A DNA stretch of 64,000 nucleotides from Hemerocallis citrina (GCA_017893485.1 CM030365.1:27674289-27738288), one strand, 5' to 3'; positions 10,146 to 21,295 are shown, numbered from the stretch's first letter. The notes: generated by a model from the letters alone, not told the origin. Translations and numbers: made by a program.

Positions 10146-13100
10146 TGTAACAACCCTAATTTTGTATGCAAAATTTCTATTATAAATTTAAATATATTTT
10201 GAATTATATTTTCAATTAGTTATATATATATATATGTATGTGTGTATGAATGAATTGTACTTGTACATTATAATGTACCTCATACTTATGTTGTATTTAT
10301 TAAAAATATAAATCAATATACCCCTTTTGCATGCATAAAGATCTAGCCCTCAATCAACTTCTCATCTTGGATCCAACTGCTTAGAATCAAACCATGGATC
10401 ATCTCTTCTCAAAACTAAGAGCAAGAGCATGTGGTTTTAGAAAAAAAACAACATGACACTTGGACCCCTTCTCTCCCTCTTGTCCCATCTTTATTTAACC
10501 CTCTCCCACTCTCACACTCTCTCATTCTCAAAAATTTTGAAAAATTTTCTAAGAGAAGAAGAGAGAAAGAGAGAGAGCTAGAGGCAAGGAGCTAGGAGTA
10601 AGAAGGCCAAGCTTGAAGTTAGGAGTTTGTAGGACCTCATTTTCATCATATCATCAAGGTGGATGATTATGACCTCATGAATGTTTTAAATTGTGGAAAA
10701 ATGGCTGGATTGTAGTTGTAACTCATTTATAATGTCTAAAATTGAATGAATGCAAAATATTAGGAGTTTAAAAGCTAGGATCATGCCAAAAGAAACCAAA
10801 ACAGTAACATTGTTAAAAGCAGAATTTTTGCATGTCAGTGCGAAGTTAATAGCATGAACACTACTTGTTATTTTGGTCTGAAACTTTTATGAGTTGATAA
10901 TATATTTTTCGAACACCCTCAGTAAGTTTTCTAGATTTTTATGATTTTTCCTGCTAATTAATAAAAATACGAACTTGCATGTTGGTCAAAAACAGAAAAG
11001 ATTTTGCTGCAAGTTACTGTTGTATATTAAAATACTTGGAACTCATTGTGTACTCATTGGAATGACTTGAAATTAATTTATGTTGTTCTATTATCTTTCT
11101 AGAGCTTAATTTTCAAATTTCATGAATTTTGGACCATTATAGCTATGGTAAATAAATCATGCAAACTCAGCTAATAAAAATGATAAACAAAACTGTTGTT
11201 GTTGAATGCTCTGTTTTTGGGTGTAATAAAAAGGCATAACTCGAGATCTACTTTATGAAATGACTTGAATTTTGGATATGTGTTGTGAATATATGTTGTG
11301 TGCTTGATTCTTAAATTTCATGTCAATCCAGTAACATTTTATATATATAAGATAATTGTCTTTAACACTGTATACAAAGTGCCTTGTTCTGGAAATAATT
11401 TTGCTGCATGTTAAAGAACAAAGTTTTTGAGCATGTTAACATCCGAATTTGTGAAAATGTTCAACTAAGAAGTTGTAGAACATACCTAGATCTTTCTAGA
11501 AATCCTAAGAATGTAAATTTTGAAGCAGTGTACTATTTTATATAATTTTTATAGTATACTGGTTCTGTCAGATCCGAACCCAAGTTTATTGTTTGAAGTG
11601 ACATTAATGTGATGGAGCCTTGTATGACTAATTGAGTTGTGTAGATGTTATTTATAAGAAATATTTTGTTTTGGTACTGATGTGAAATAATTGTAGATCA
11701 ATTTAGGTCATCTTATCCATGGCATGGTTATTTCTAGGTCCTTAGTGATGGACTAGAATAGAGCTAAGATACATGTGTGTTGTTGTTAGGATTGGAGTTA
11801 TTTGTTGACTACTTTTGAAGTCTCAATCTAGGACTTGCTTGTGTTTAAGTTACTTAGGGTCACTTGGTTGAGTTAGAGATCCTCGGATTCAAGTCCGTTT
11901 ATGTGAGATTTGTGTCGGTCAGTTTAGAGACCCGTGACCCCCGTACATGTTGGAGCGACGATTCAGGCGCCGACGTACTTACCTTCTAAGGAGGAGAATC
12001 CAGCATTGTAGGAGCTACCATTTATCAGAAAGACACGGAGCGCGATGTTTAGCTAGAGCAGCGATTTGTTCAGGGCGAGGTGGCGTGCGACTCCAAACAT
12101 GACGGACAGTGGCGATCGACGTAGTTGATTTGTCAATCTTCGTGGGCCCATGTTGTGGGCCAGGCTTGAGAGCCCAGTTGGATCCTAGTGAGGGTTGGGT
12201 TAAGTTCAAATGAGTAAGTTAGAATAAATTAGAACTTAACTAGTGGTTATAAACCATCTAGTTGTGACATCTAAGTTAGGTGAGAGGCTAGTTGACAGAT
12301 CGCCTAACTAATTGATTAGTCGGGTAGAACTAGATCACCTATTTTGTTAATAACGATAATTTGGATTTTATCAATTGGGGTTAGTCCGTGAGTCAAACCC
12401 TATATTCAGTAACCTCTAAGTTTGGGTCTAGAGCTTGATCGTTGACCCTAGTGGGTGGATTGTGACTTGGTTTTTTAGTTAAGACCTAGGATGGGTCAAG
12501 ATATGGCTGTGAGACTAGGTCACCTAGTGTTACCAAGTACATATTAATAAAATGGATTAGAACTTTAATTAGTGCCAATAGGATCTGGTAAAATAGTAGT
12601 AATGATAATAACTCAACATAGTGGTAGAGTTAACCCTATCTCTATAGTTGTGGCCTTAGTCGTGGGCATCTTTTGGCACCACCTGTGTTGGGTTGAGATT
12701 TAGGGTAGGTCGAGTCACTGCGTGTGTCAGGACATGCACTAGTAGGAGTTGTGTTCGTCTGTCAGGGGGACGCATGACGTCATCATGCCTGGCCAAGTCC
12801 TAAGTTCCGTTTAATGCGGGCAGGGAGCGCCGAACAAGACTCCGGGTAGGAGTAAGGCTTTGCAACTCTCGGCATGCGTGCCTATATGCCCGTAACAACT
12901 TTTGATGAGGACTGGCGGGGCTATGTCGTCTTGACTGCAAGTTCGACTTATTGTAAGGACGATAGCTAGTGAAGAAGAGGGAAAATCGTTAGAGTCCGCC
13001 ATGTCCTATGCTGTTCAATGCGGGCAAGGACTTAGAGTGAAGCATCGTACGTGGAACTCTAATATCCTTAACTAGCAGGGGTACCGTGAGGCCTTATGCC

Positions 13101-13877
13101 CGTATTACAGTTTTTGGAAGAGGTCCAGAAGGATGAAATTTCTATGATATTGACATTTTTATGGTGGCGTCGGAAAAGAGAGACCGCACGACTACCTCCA
13201 GGCATAGTGGGGAACAAAATGGGGGTTACCCGTGACACCACTATTGGCTGCAGTGACTGCGGCGACTACAATCTCTTCATCACTAGTGTTCGAGACAGGA
13301 TTAAGCACAAAATAGGTTGCTTGGCGGGAGATCGAACCCCAATAATTTGGAGAACGTCGTTTGTTTGGGGAATGTGTAGTATGGGATGTATATCTCTCCA
13401 ACCAAGCGTGCATTAGACTAAGAGCATCGTGTGCATTGAGTGTGCATTAGTTCTCTGTCATGTCATACACCGACACTTGAGTTTGCTCACATTTTTTTTG
13501 TCATAACATGTTGTGGTTGTTGAGGTTTGGAATCGCTATAGAGCGGCATAGAGAGGATAGCTGTATATAGCATTGCGTCAGTTGTATTCGACTAACGTAC
13601 CCACTCTTCAATTGCAGGACCATCCGCTGTATTGGAGGCACGAGAGGCTAAAGTTGATTAAAGCATCCAAGTCAAGACATGGTCTATTTATTGTAACTCA
13701 TTGTAAATTGTTGTAATATTATTCTTTGTAATTGTTGTAATTAAACTGGACATTGTAACTAAATTTGATGTAATAAAGTTTTTAATTTCCTGTGATTTTT
13801 GTTGTGTTGTGACTAATTTGAAGGAAGATCCTAAAGTAATGTCACGAGTTCCTAAGTTAGGAATTCGTGACGTTACA
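10146..13877 (+). mobile_element. 5' LTR of element A (3.73 kb)
   Basis: It starts TGTAACAACCCTAATTTT and ends CGTGACGTTACA. It contains TTTATTTAACC (10490-10500, a weak TATA candidate) followed by CT-rich and then GA-rich leader DNA (10460-10600), a long AT-rich block, the B-box-like GCGGGAGATCGAACCCC (13325-13340), GTAGTATGGGATGTATATC (13376-13394), the conserved hairpin (13575-13597) and an AATAAAG polyadenylation-type signal near 13774. Open frames at 12811-13002 and 13096-13416 have relatives in the 3' LTR but show no protein signature and lie outside gag-pol. Confidence 0.92.
13575..13597 (+). other. Conserved LTR hairpin, A 5' copy
   Basis: CGTCAGTTG-TATT-CGACTAACG is an inverted repeat with a 4-nt loop and one strong mismatch. 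The same structure recurs at 20990-21012 (A 3'), 7934-7958 (B), 30743-30765 (H), 49119-49145 (I, minus), 34064-34085 (K, minus) and 54366-54385 (J, minus). Confidence 0.7.
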
Positions 13878-13881
13878 GAGT

Positions 13882-13893
13882 TGGTATCAGAGC
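13882..13893 (+). other. Primer-binding site of element A (initiator tRNA-Met)
   Basis: TGGTATCAGAGC lies 4 nt after the LTR end. It is complementary to the 3' end of plant initiator tRNA-Met, the usual primer of these elements. Confidence 0.92.
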
Positions 13894-14230
13894 TTACTTC
13901 AAATTGTAGTCTAACAGAACAGGTTGTTAGATTTGGATGGCCCTGCTTGAGTCAAGGTTAGTTTTGATAGTGGGATGGTCGTAAATCATATTGTTTCACT
14001 TTTGCAACTTATGTTTAAGATTTTTTCCTTTGTCGGACCTAACCCCACTGTGGTTATTCTTTTACTAACTTTTGTGATGCAACTGGATGTCGAGGGAAGC
14101 AAATCTGCAACCCGATGTTCAGGAGGCAAGTATGCAGCTGGGCATCGATAGAGGCGAGCCCTGCAATGCAAGAATCGAGGAAGAAAGCAGAGGAGCCAAC
14201 GGCGGTGACCTCGATGTCAAGGCGAGAATT
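13894..14230 (+). other. Leader and unassigned 5' interior of element A
   Basis: About 190 bp of leader is followed by frames (14087 and 14115 onward) whose predicted peptides do not match a gag domain I can name. One possible start reads MSREANLQPD. Most of gag and the front of protease, including the DSG site, are missing here. This is a deletion relative to normal element order. Confidence 0.5.
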
Positions 14231-15005
14231 CAACAGGATGTCCAAGCACAAGGAAAATATCGAATGCAAAGGAAAGAAGGTGACCATAGCCGTGCCCGAG
14301 AAACCAGAGATCGTGTTTCAAGGAAAGAAGGTGAATGAGAAGAAATTGGTGGCTGTAACTGGAAGAAAATTACCAAAAAAAGTAAAGGAAATACCCTATT
14401 GTGCGAGATTTCCCTCTCGTGTTTTTAGAGGAGTTGCCAGGACTACCCCCTCCCAGAGACGTAGAGTTCAGCATTGCCATCTAGCCAGGAAGTGCACCAG
14501 TGTCGAAGACCCCATATCGCATGGCACTAGTGGAGCTGAACGAGGTTAAGAAGCAGATCGAAGAGCTTTTGCAGAATGGATTTATCAGACCGAGCGCATT
14601 ACCTTGGGGAGCACCAGTACTGCTAGTAGAGAAGAAGGATAGGACGTCGAGAATGTGCATCGACTGCCAGGAAATTCAACAAAGTTACAGTCCAGAATAA
14701 GTATCCCATTCCCAGATCGATGACTTGTTCGATCAACTAAAGGGAGCAGTAGTATTTTCAAAGATAGATCTACGGTCAGGTTACCATCAGGTCCGAGTAA
14801 AGAAGGAGGACATACCTAAGACTGCCTTCAGGACCATGCATGGACACTATGAATTCCTAGTAATGCCGTTTGGAGTGACTAACGCTCTAGTATTCTTCAT
14901 GGACTTAATGAACCAAATTCTATGGCCGTTTATCGACTTGTTCGTGGTGGTCTTCATCGATGATATTGTGGTGTATTCATAGACGGACGAGGATCATGCA
15001 AAGCA
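14231..15005 (+). pseudogene. Element A: protease tail and reverse transcriptase
   Basis: Reverse transcriptase copies the element RNA into DNA. The protease tail is seen as MSKHKENIECKGKKVTIAV (about 14239-14300), then a linker ending in KVKEIP. The RT palm and fingers follow in shifted frames: [31 protein letters not shown] and CIDCQEIQQ (14540-14690), a stop near 14698, then [30 protein letters not shown] and the catalytic FIDDIVVYS (about 14756-14980), followed by a stop. Both catalytic Asp of the FIDD box are intact. The [13 protein letters not shown] and LRSGYHQV motifs are typical of chromoviruses. At least two frameshifts and two stops make it inactive. Confidence 0.85.
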
Positions 15006-15890
15006 TCTGACAATAGTTTTGAGGAAGCTTCAGGAGGATCAATTGTATGCCAAGCTATCCAAGTGCGTGTTCTGGAAGTCGGAAGTTGCTTTTCTTGGCC
15101 ATATCCTTTCTAAGGAGGGAGTGGCTACTGATCCGCAGAAGATTGAGGCAGTAAAGGATTGGCCTCAACTAAGGACGGTGAAGGAGATTATGAGCTTTTT
15201 GGGCTTAACCGGATACTACAGGAAGTTTATTCAAGATTATGCCAAGATTGCAGTACCGCTCACGGCCCTGACTAGAAAAGACAAGAAATTTGAATGGACT
15301 GACAAGTGTGAAGCAAGTTTTCAGGAGCTGAAGAAACGACTGATTACAACACCAATTTTGGTATTGCTCCAACCGGATAAGGGATATGAGATTTACAGTG
15401 ATGCTTCGTACTTAGGATTCGGCTGTGTTCCGATGCTAGAAGTAAGGGTGATTGCCTACGGTTCAAGACAACTCTGAACTCACAAGAAGAACTATCCAAC
15501 TCATGACTTAGAGTGAGCTGCTATCATCTTTGCCTTGAAGATATGGTGGCACTATATCTACGGGACTAAGGTGGAGTTGTATACTGATCACAAGAGTTTG
15601 AAGTATATATATCAGCAGAAAGACTTGAACCTGAGGTAGAGAAGGTGGTTAGAAGTATTGGAAGACATCATTCCAGAGATCTAGTACCATCCAGGAAAAG
15701 CTAATATAGTGGCAGATGCACTCAACACGAAGCAGAGCATTTCTATGCTAGTAGCTACGAGGAAGGAACTAGAAGAAGAGATTAAAAGAGCTGGCATCGA
15801 GATTTTCACTGAAGGACTGGGAGCCATTCTAGCTCGGTTAGAACTTCAACCAAGCTTGAAGGACCGGGTGATGAAGAGTCAGGAAGGCTC
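15006..15890 (+). pseudogene. Element A: RT connection domain and RNase H
   Basis: RNase H removes template RNA during cDNA synthesis. An open stretch (15019-15477) shows LSKCVFWKSEVAFLGHILS, FLGLTGYYRKFIQDYAK and the RNase H start YEIYSDASYLGFGC (Asp kept), ending IAYGSRQL and a stop. The rest continues with stops: NYPTHDLE (about 15494-15515), [14 protein letters not shown] (15574-15615), then a degraded DIIPEI*YHPGKANIVADAL. The linker toward integrase (ARLELQPSLKDRVMKSQ) is present, but integrase itself is absent. At 15890 the frame jumps into gag DNA. Confidence 0.85.
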
Positions 15891-16090
15891 AGGTAAGTAC
15901 TTGTTATAACTGTAGAAAGGCAGGGCACAAGAAGTCGGATTGTCCACAACTATAAGGGAACACCGATGGCCAGACTCAGAAAGTGGTCGATAAGGGAAAG
16001 AACCCTTTTTCCTGGGATGAATCTCACATTGACTGAAGGAGATGCAGGGAACTGCGATGCTATCACTAGCATAGGGGATCCATAGTGGAT
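15891..16090 (+). pseudogene. Element A: displaced gag zinc-knuckle tail
   Basis: The frame at about 15899 reads CYNCRKAGHKKSDCPQL, a perfect C-X2-C-X4-H-X4-C knuckle of the Gag nucleocapsid, which packages element RNA. In a normal element gag lies before pol, but here it follows RNase H. The next residues (GQTQKVVDKGKNP, then in another frame LTLTEGDAGNCDAI) look like the linker after the knuckle. Position and frame prove a rearrangement. I cannot tell whether it happened before or after insertion. Confidence 0.8.
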
Positions 16091-16456
16091 CATTTTGTCT
16101 TTTGATTAGGTAACGGAATATTGTAATCTCCCTTATGTACCTGGATTTTTGGGGTGCTAAATTAATTATGATGTTGTGCTTTGAAAATGATGTGTTATGC
16201 TATTCCTGGGGGTTAAATTGTTTTTGGAATACTAGCAAGGTGTCAGAAGGGCAACCCTGCAACCGAAGTCGTGGTGGATTGCAGCGAAGGGACCCTTATA
16301 CGAGAAAGCTGGAGCTGCATATCTTGGTCTTATCCTTTTTCTGAGGAGGGAGTGGTCACCGACCCCACAAGTTCAACCTAGAGCTAGAAGACATGCTGAG
16401 AACTTGAATCGGGCACTAGAAGGGAGATATGATGAAGCAGGCACGATCATGAGTAG
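16091..16456 (+). other. Unassigned interior of element A
   Basis: About 365 bp between the displaced knuckle and the tandem repeat. A 69-codon open frame (16135-16344) gives no recognisable motif. Nothing else seen. Confidence 0.4.
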
Positions 16457-17100
16457 GGAGGCTCCAGAATGATCCACGGAGTGAGATATTCCCCAGTATT
16501 CTAGACGATGGATGAAATAGTCCTTAGGATGATCTGTGGAGTGAGATTGATCTCCAGTATTTCGGGACAAGAGCTACACTCACAGGGAGTTCATGTGGTG
16601 AGGCTCCAGAATTATCCACGACGTGAGATATTCCCTAGTATTCCAGGCAAGGGATGAAAAAGGCCCCAGAATGATCTGTGGAGTGTGACTGATCTCTAGT
16701 ATTTTGGGACGAGAGCGACACTTACAGGGAGTTCATGTGGTGAGGCTCCAGAATGATCCACAGAGTGAGATATTCCCCAGTATTCCAAATGAGGGATGAA
16801 ATAAGCCCCATAATGATTTGTGGAGTGGGATTGATCTCCAGTATTTCGGGATGAGAGCAACACTAATGGGGAGTTCGTGTGGTGAGGGCTCCAGAATGAT
16901 CCACGGAGTGAGATATTCCCCTGTATTCCAGAAGAGAAATGAAATAGTCCCCAGGATGATATGTGGAGTGGGATTGATCTCAAGTATTTCGGGACGAGAG
17001 CGACATCCATAAATGGTGATTGATCGCCAGGATTTTCGGGACGAGGGATGAAATAGGCCCCATGACGATCCACGAAGTGAGGATGACCTTCAATAACTCA
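16457..17100 (+). repeat. ~142-bp tandem repeat in the 3' interior of element A
   Basis: Units start with GAGGCTCCAGAATGATCCAC-like words at about 16457, 16599, 16741 and 16884. Each contains GTGAGATATTCCCCAGTATTC, a GATCTGTGGAGTG-like word and GATCTCCAGTATTTCGGGACGAGAG. A further partial, more diverged copy follows to about 17100. The unit is related to the 143-bp repeat in LTR D (8566-8850, minus). Open frames seen here on either strand are by-products of the repeat. Confidence 0.85.
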
Positions 17101-17244
17101 GGACGAGATCCGATACTCGAAGGTTGATCAACTCTTGGTAGCGGTCGTGATGATGGCTTATGCAGCAGGGGATTGTGAACCCCGTATGAGAAAATGTATT
17201 TATCGAGTTATTTAGTTAACTCTTGTTTGCTTTCCCATTAAGCG

Positions 17245-17281
17245 TAGTTCTGAGGACAGAACTATTCGATGGAGGGAGTGA
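17245..17281 (+). other. Pre-LTR conserved word and polypurine tract of element A
   Basis: GCGTAGTTCTGAGGACAGAAC (about 17243-17263) precedes GGAGGGAGTGA (17271-17281) directly before the 3' LTR. B, D and I have the same pair of words. Confidence 0.8.
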
Positions 17282-18754
17282 TGTAAAAACTCTAATTTTT
17301 ACGCAGAATTTCTATTATAAATAATAATATATTTTCAACTATATTTCAAATTAGTTTTATATAGTATTTGTATGTGTATATGAATGAATTGTACTTGTAC
17401 ATAATAATGTAGCTCATACTTATGTTGTATTTATTAATAATACAAATCAATATACCCCTTTTGCGAGCATAAAGATCTAGCCCTCCATCAACTTCTCATC
17501 TTGGATCCAATGGTTTAGAATCAAACCATGGATCATCTATTCTCAAAACCAAGAGCAAGAGCATGTGGTTTTAGAAAAAAACCACATGACACTTGGCCTC
17601 CCTCTCTCCCCCTTGTCCCATTTTTATTTAACCCTCTCACACTTTCTCATTCTCACAAATTCTGAAAAATTTTCTAAGAGAAGAAGAGACAAAGAAAAAG
17701 AGCTATAGGGAAGGAGCTAGGAGCAAGAAGGCCAAGCTTGAAGCTAGGAGTTTGTAGGACCTCATTTCCATCATATCATCAAGGTGGGTGATTCTGATCT
17801 CATGATTGTTTTAAATTTTTTAGAAATGGTTGGATTTTAGTTGTAACTCATTTATAATGTCTAAAACTGTATGCATGCAAAATATTAGGATTCAAACGGC
17901 TAAATTCAAGCTAAAAGAAACCAAAACAGTAATACTGTTAAAAGCAAAATTTTTGCCTGTCAATACGAAGTTAAGACCATGAACACTACCTATTATTTTG
18001 GTCTGAAACATTTATGGGATGATAATATATGTGTCATACACCTTCAGTAATTAATCTAGATTTTTATGATTTTTCCTGCTAATTAATAAAAGTACGAACT
18101 TGCATGTTGGTCAAAAACAGAATTGATTTTGCTGCATGTTACTGTTGTAGATTAAGAAACATGGAACTCACTGTGTACTCATGGGAATTACTTGAAACTA
18201 ATTTATGTTGTTCTATTATCTGTCTAAAGCTTAATTATCAAATTTCATGAATTTTGGACCACTATAGCTATGGTAAATAAATCGTACAAACTCAGCTAGT
18301 CAAAATGATTAACAGAACTGCTGTTGTTGAATGCTCTGTTTTTGGGTGTTAATAAGTAAGGCATAACTCGAGATCTACTTTACGAAAAGACTTGAATTTT
18401 GGATATGTGTTGTGAATGTATGTTGTGTGCTTGATTCTTAAATTTCATGTCAGTCCAGTAAAATTTGATATATATAAGATAATTGTCTTTAACACTGTAT
18501 ACAAAGTGCTTTGTTCTGGAAATGATTTTGCTGCATGTTAAAGAACCAAGTTTTTGAGCATGTTAACATCCGAATTTGTGAAAATGTTCAGCTAGGAAGT
18601 TGTAGAACATACCTAGATCTTTCCAGAAAGCCTAAGAATCTAAATTTTAAAGCAGTGTGCTATTTTATATAATTTTTATAGTATACTGGTTCTGTCAGAC
18701 CCGAACCTAAGTTTACTGATTAAAGTGACATTGATGTGATGGAGCCTTGTATAT

Positions 18755-19041
18755 AGGGCTGCAAATCAATCGAGCTATTCACGAGCTATTCGGCTCGAGC
18801 TCGGTCAAAGCTTGGCTCGAACCAAGCTCGAGCCGAGCTTGAGCTCAAAACGGCGCGTGTTTCGTAAACGAGCCGAGCTCGAGCTTGGGTTTTTTTTAGG
18901 CTAAGCTCGCGAGCTATTCGGCTCGAATACGGTCAAAGCTCGGCTCGAACCGAGTTCGAGCTCAAAACTGAGCTCGTTTCGTAAATGAGCCGAGCTCGAG
19001 CCTGAAGGTATTCGGCTCGGCTCGGCTCGATTGCAACCCTA
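18755..19041. mobile_element. Small inverted-repeat element nested in the A 3' LTR
   Basis: It is bounded by AGGGCTGCAAATCAATCGAGC and GGCTCGATTGCAACCCT, which are inverse complements with a short gap. The inside is GC-rich, with two copies of a block of GAGCTATTCGGCTCGA, CGGTCAAAGCT and GGCTCGAACC words, each rich in GAGCCGAGCTCGAG. It is absent from the 5' LTR at the equivalent place (after GGAGCCTTGTAT, about 11618-11630), which proves insertion or excision. No coding capacity. The target duplication is not clear (flanks TTGTATAT and ACTTATAAG). It looks like a non-autonomous DNA transposon (MITE); the superfamily is not assigned. Confidence 0.75.
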
Positions 19042-20989
19042 CTTATAAGACTAATTGAGTGTTGTAGATGTTATTTATAAGCCATATTTTGCTTGGGTAC
19101 TGATGTGAAATAATTGTAGACCAATTTAGGTCATCTTATCCATGGCATGGTTATTTCTAGGTCCTTAGTGATGGACTAGAATAGAGCTAAGATACATGTG
19201 TGTTATTGTTACGGTTGGAGTTGTTTGTTGGCCACTTTTGAAGTCTCAATCTAGGACTTGCTTCTGTTTAAGTTACTTAGAGTCACTTGGTTGAGTTAAA
19301 GACCCTCGGATTCAAGTCTGTTTATGTGAGATTTGTGTCGGGCAATTTAGAGACCCGTGACCTCCGTACGTGTTGGAGCGACGACTCGGGCGCCGACGTG
19401 CTTGCCGACTAAGGAGGAGAATCCAGCATCGTAGGAGCTACCATTTTTCGGAAAGACATGGAGCGCGATGTTTAGCAAGAGCAGTAACTTTTTTGGGCCG
19501 AGGTGGCATGCGACTCCAAACGTGAACGGTGGCGATCGACGTAGTCGATTCGCTAGTCTTCATGGTCCCATGTAGTGGGCCAGGCTTGAGAGACCAGTTG
19601 GACCCTAGTAAGGGTTGGGTTAAGTTCAAATGAGTAAGTTAGAATAAATTAGAACTTAACTAGTGGTTATAAACCATCTAGTTGTGACATCTAAGTTAGG
19701 TGAGAGGCTAGTTGACAGATCGCCTAACTAATAGATTAGTCGGGTAGAACTAGATCACCTACTTTGTTAATAACGATAATTTGGATTTTATCAATTGGGG
19801 TTAGTCCGTGAGTCAAACCCTATATTCAGTAACCTCTAAGTTTGGGTCTAGAGCTTGATCGTTGACCCTAGTGGTGGATTGTGACTGGGATTTTTAGTAA
19901 AGACCAAGGATGAGTCAAGATATGGCTGTGAGACTAGGTCGCCTAGTGTTACTAAGTATATATTAAAAAATGGATTAGAACTTCAATTAGTGCCAATAGA
20001 ATCAGGTAAAATAGTAGTAATGATAATAACTCAACATAGTGGTAGAGTTAACCATATTCTATAGTTGTGGCCTTAGTCGTGGGCATGTTTTGACACCACC
20101 TGTGTTGGGTAGAGACATAGCGTAGGTCGAGTCACCGTGTGTGTAAGGACAAGCACTAGTGGCTGTTGTGTTCGCCTGTCTGGGGGACGCATGGTGTCGT
20201 CACGCTTGGCCAAGTCCTAAGTTCTGTTTAACACGGGCAGGGAGCGCCGAACATGACTTCGTGTTGGAGTAAGGCTCCGTGACTATCGGCATGCTTGCCT
20301 ATATGCCCGTAAAAACTTTTGATGAGGACTGGCGAGGCGATGTCGCCTCGATTGCAAGTTCGACTTAGTGTATGGACGAGAGCTAGTGGCAAAGAGGGGA
20401 AACCCTTAGAGTCCGCCATGTCCTATGTTGTTCAATGTGGGCAGGGACTTAGAGTGAAGTGTCGAACGTGGAACTATAATATCCTTGGCTAGCGGGGGTA
20501 CCGTGGGGCCTTATGCCCATTTAACAGTTTTTGAAAGAGGTCCAAAAGGAGGAACTTTCTATGATAGTGACATTTTTACAGTAGCGTCGGAAAAGAGAGA
20601 CCGCATGACTACCTCCGGGCATAGTGGGAAACAAAAAGGGGGTTACCCTGACACCACTATTGGCTGCAGTGACTGCGGTGACTGCAATCTCTTCATCACT
20701 AATGTTCGAGACAGGATAAAGCACATGATAGGTTGCATGGCGGGGGATCGAACCCCAAAAATGTGGAGAACGTCGTTTGTTTGGGGAATGTGTAGTATGG
20801 GATACATATCTCTCCAACCATGCGTGCATTAGACTAAGAGCATCATATGCATTGAGTGTGCATTAGTTCTAGGTCATGTCATACAGCGACACTTGTGTTT
20901 GCTCACATTTCTTTGTCATAAAAGGTTGTGGATGTTGAGGTTTGGAATCGCTATAGTGCGGCATAGAGAGGATGGTCGTATATATCTTT

Positions 20990-21012
20990 GTGTCAGTTGT
21001 ATTCAACTGACG
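20990..21012 (+). other. Conserved LTR hairpin, A 3' copy
   Basis: TGTCAGTTG-TATT-CAACTGACG forms a 9-bp stem (one G-T pair) with a 4-nt loop. It is a cleaner version of the 5' LTR copy. Confidence 0.75.
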
Positions 21013-21295
21013 TGTCCACTCTTCAGTTGCAAGACCATCCGTTGTATAGGAGGCCCGAGAGGCTCAAGTTGATTAAAGCATCCAAGTGAAGACATTGTCC
21101 ATTTATTGTAACTTATTGTACATTGTTGTAATATTATATTCTTTGTAATTGTTTTAATTAAACTGGACATCGTAATAACATTTGATGTAATAAAAGTTTT
21201 TAATTTCCAGTGATTTTTGATGTGTTGTGACTCATTTGAAGGAAGATCCTGGGGTAATGTCACGAGTTCCTAGGTTAGGAATTCGGGGCGTTACA

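Larger units (their letters stand above)
10146..21295 (+). mobile_element. Element A: complete but defective Ty3/gypsy (Tekay-like) element
   Basis: 11.15 kb, bounded by two LTRs (10146-13877 and 17282-21295) and a CATGT duplication, and inserted in the 3' LTR of D in the opposite orientation. The interior is only 3.4 kb. In order it holds a primer site, a leader, the end of protease, reverse transcriptase, RNase H, a displaced gag zinc knuckle, a 142-bp tandem repeat and a polypurine tract. Most of gag, the protease active site and all of integrase are missing. All frames are broken. The two LTRs differ by many scattered changes plus one transposon insertion, so A is not recent. Confidence 0.9.
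17282..21295 (+). mobile_element. 3' LTR of element A (4.01 kb, with nested insertion)
   Basis: It starts TGTAAAAACTCTAATTTT and ends ATTCGGGGCGTTACA, collinear with 10146-13877. The extra ~282 bp is explained by the small transposon at 18755-19041. B-box-like CGGGGGATCGAACCCC is at 20741-20756, GTAGTATGGGATACATATC near 20791, and the hairpin at 20990-21012. AATAAAAG near 21188 is the likely polyadenylation signal. Confidence 0.92.

Noticed and set aside
20485..20832. 115-codon frame with a counterpart at 13096-13416, as if a conserved LTR gene
   Set aside because: The two LTR copies share ancestry, so similarity is expected. Reading frame and start differ, and the frame covers the conserved B-box/TAGTATGGGATG nucleotide block, whose conservation is at DNA level across families.
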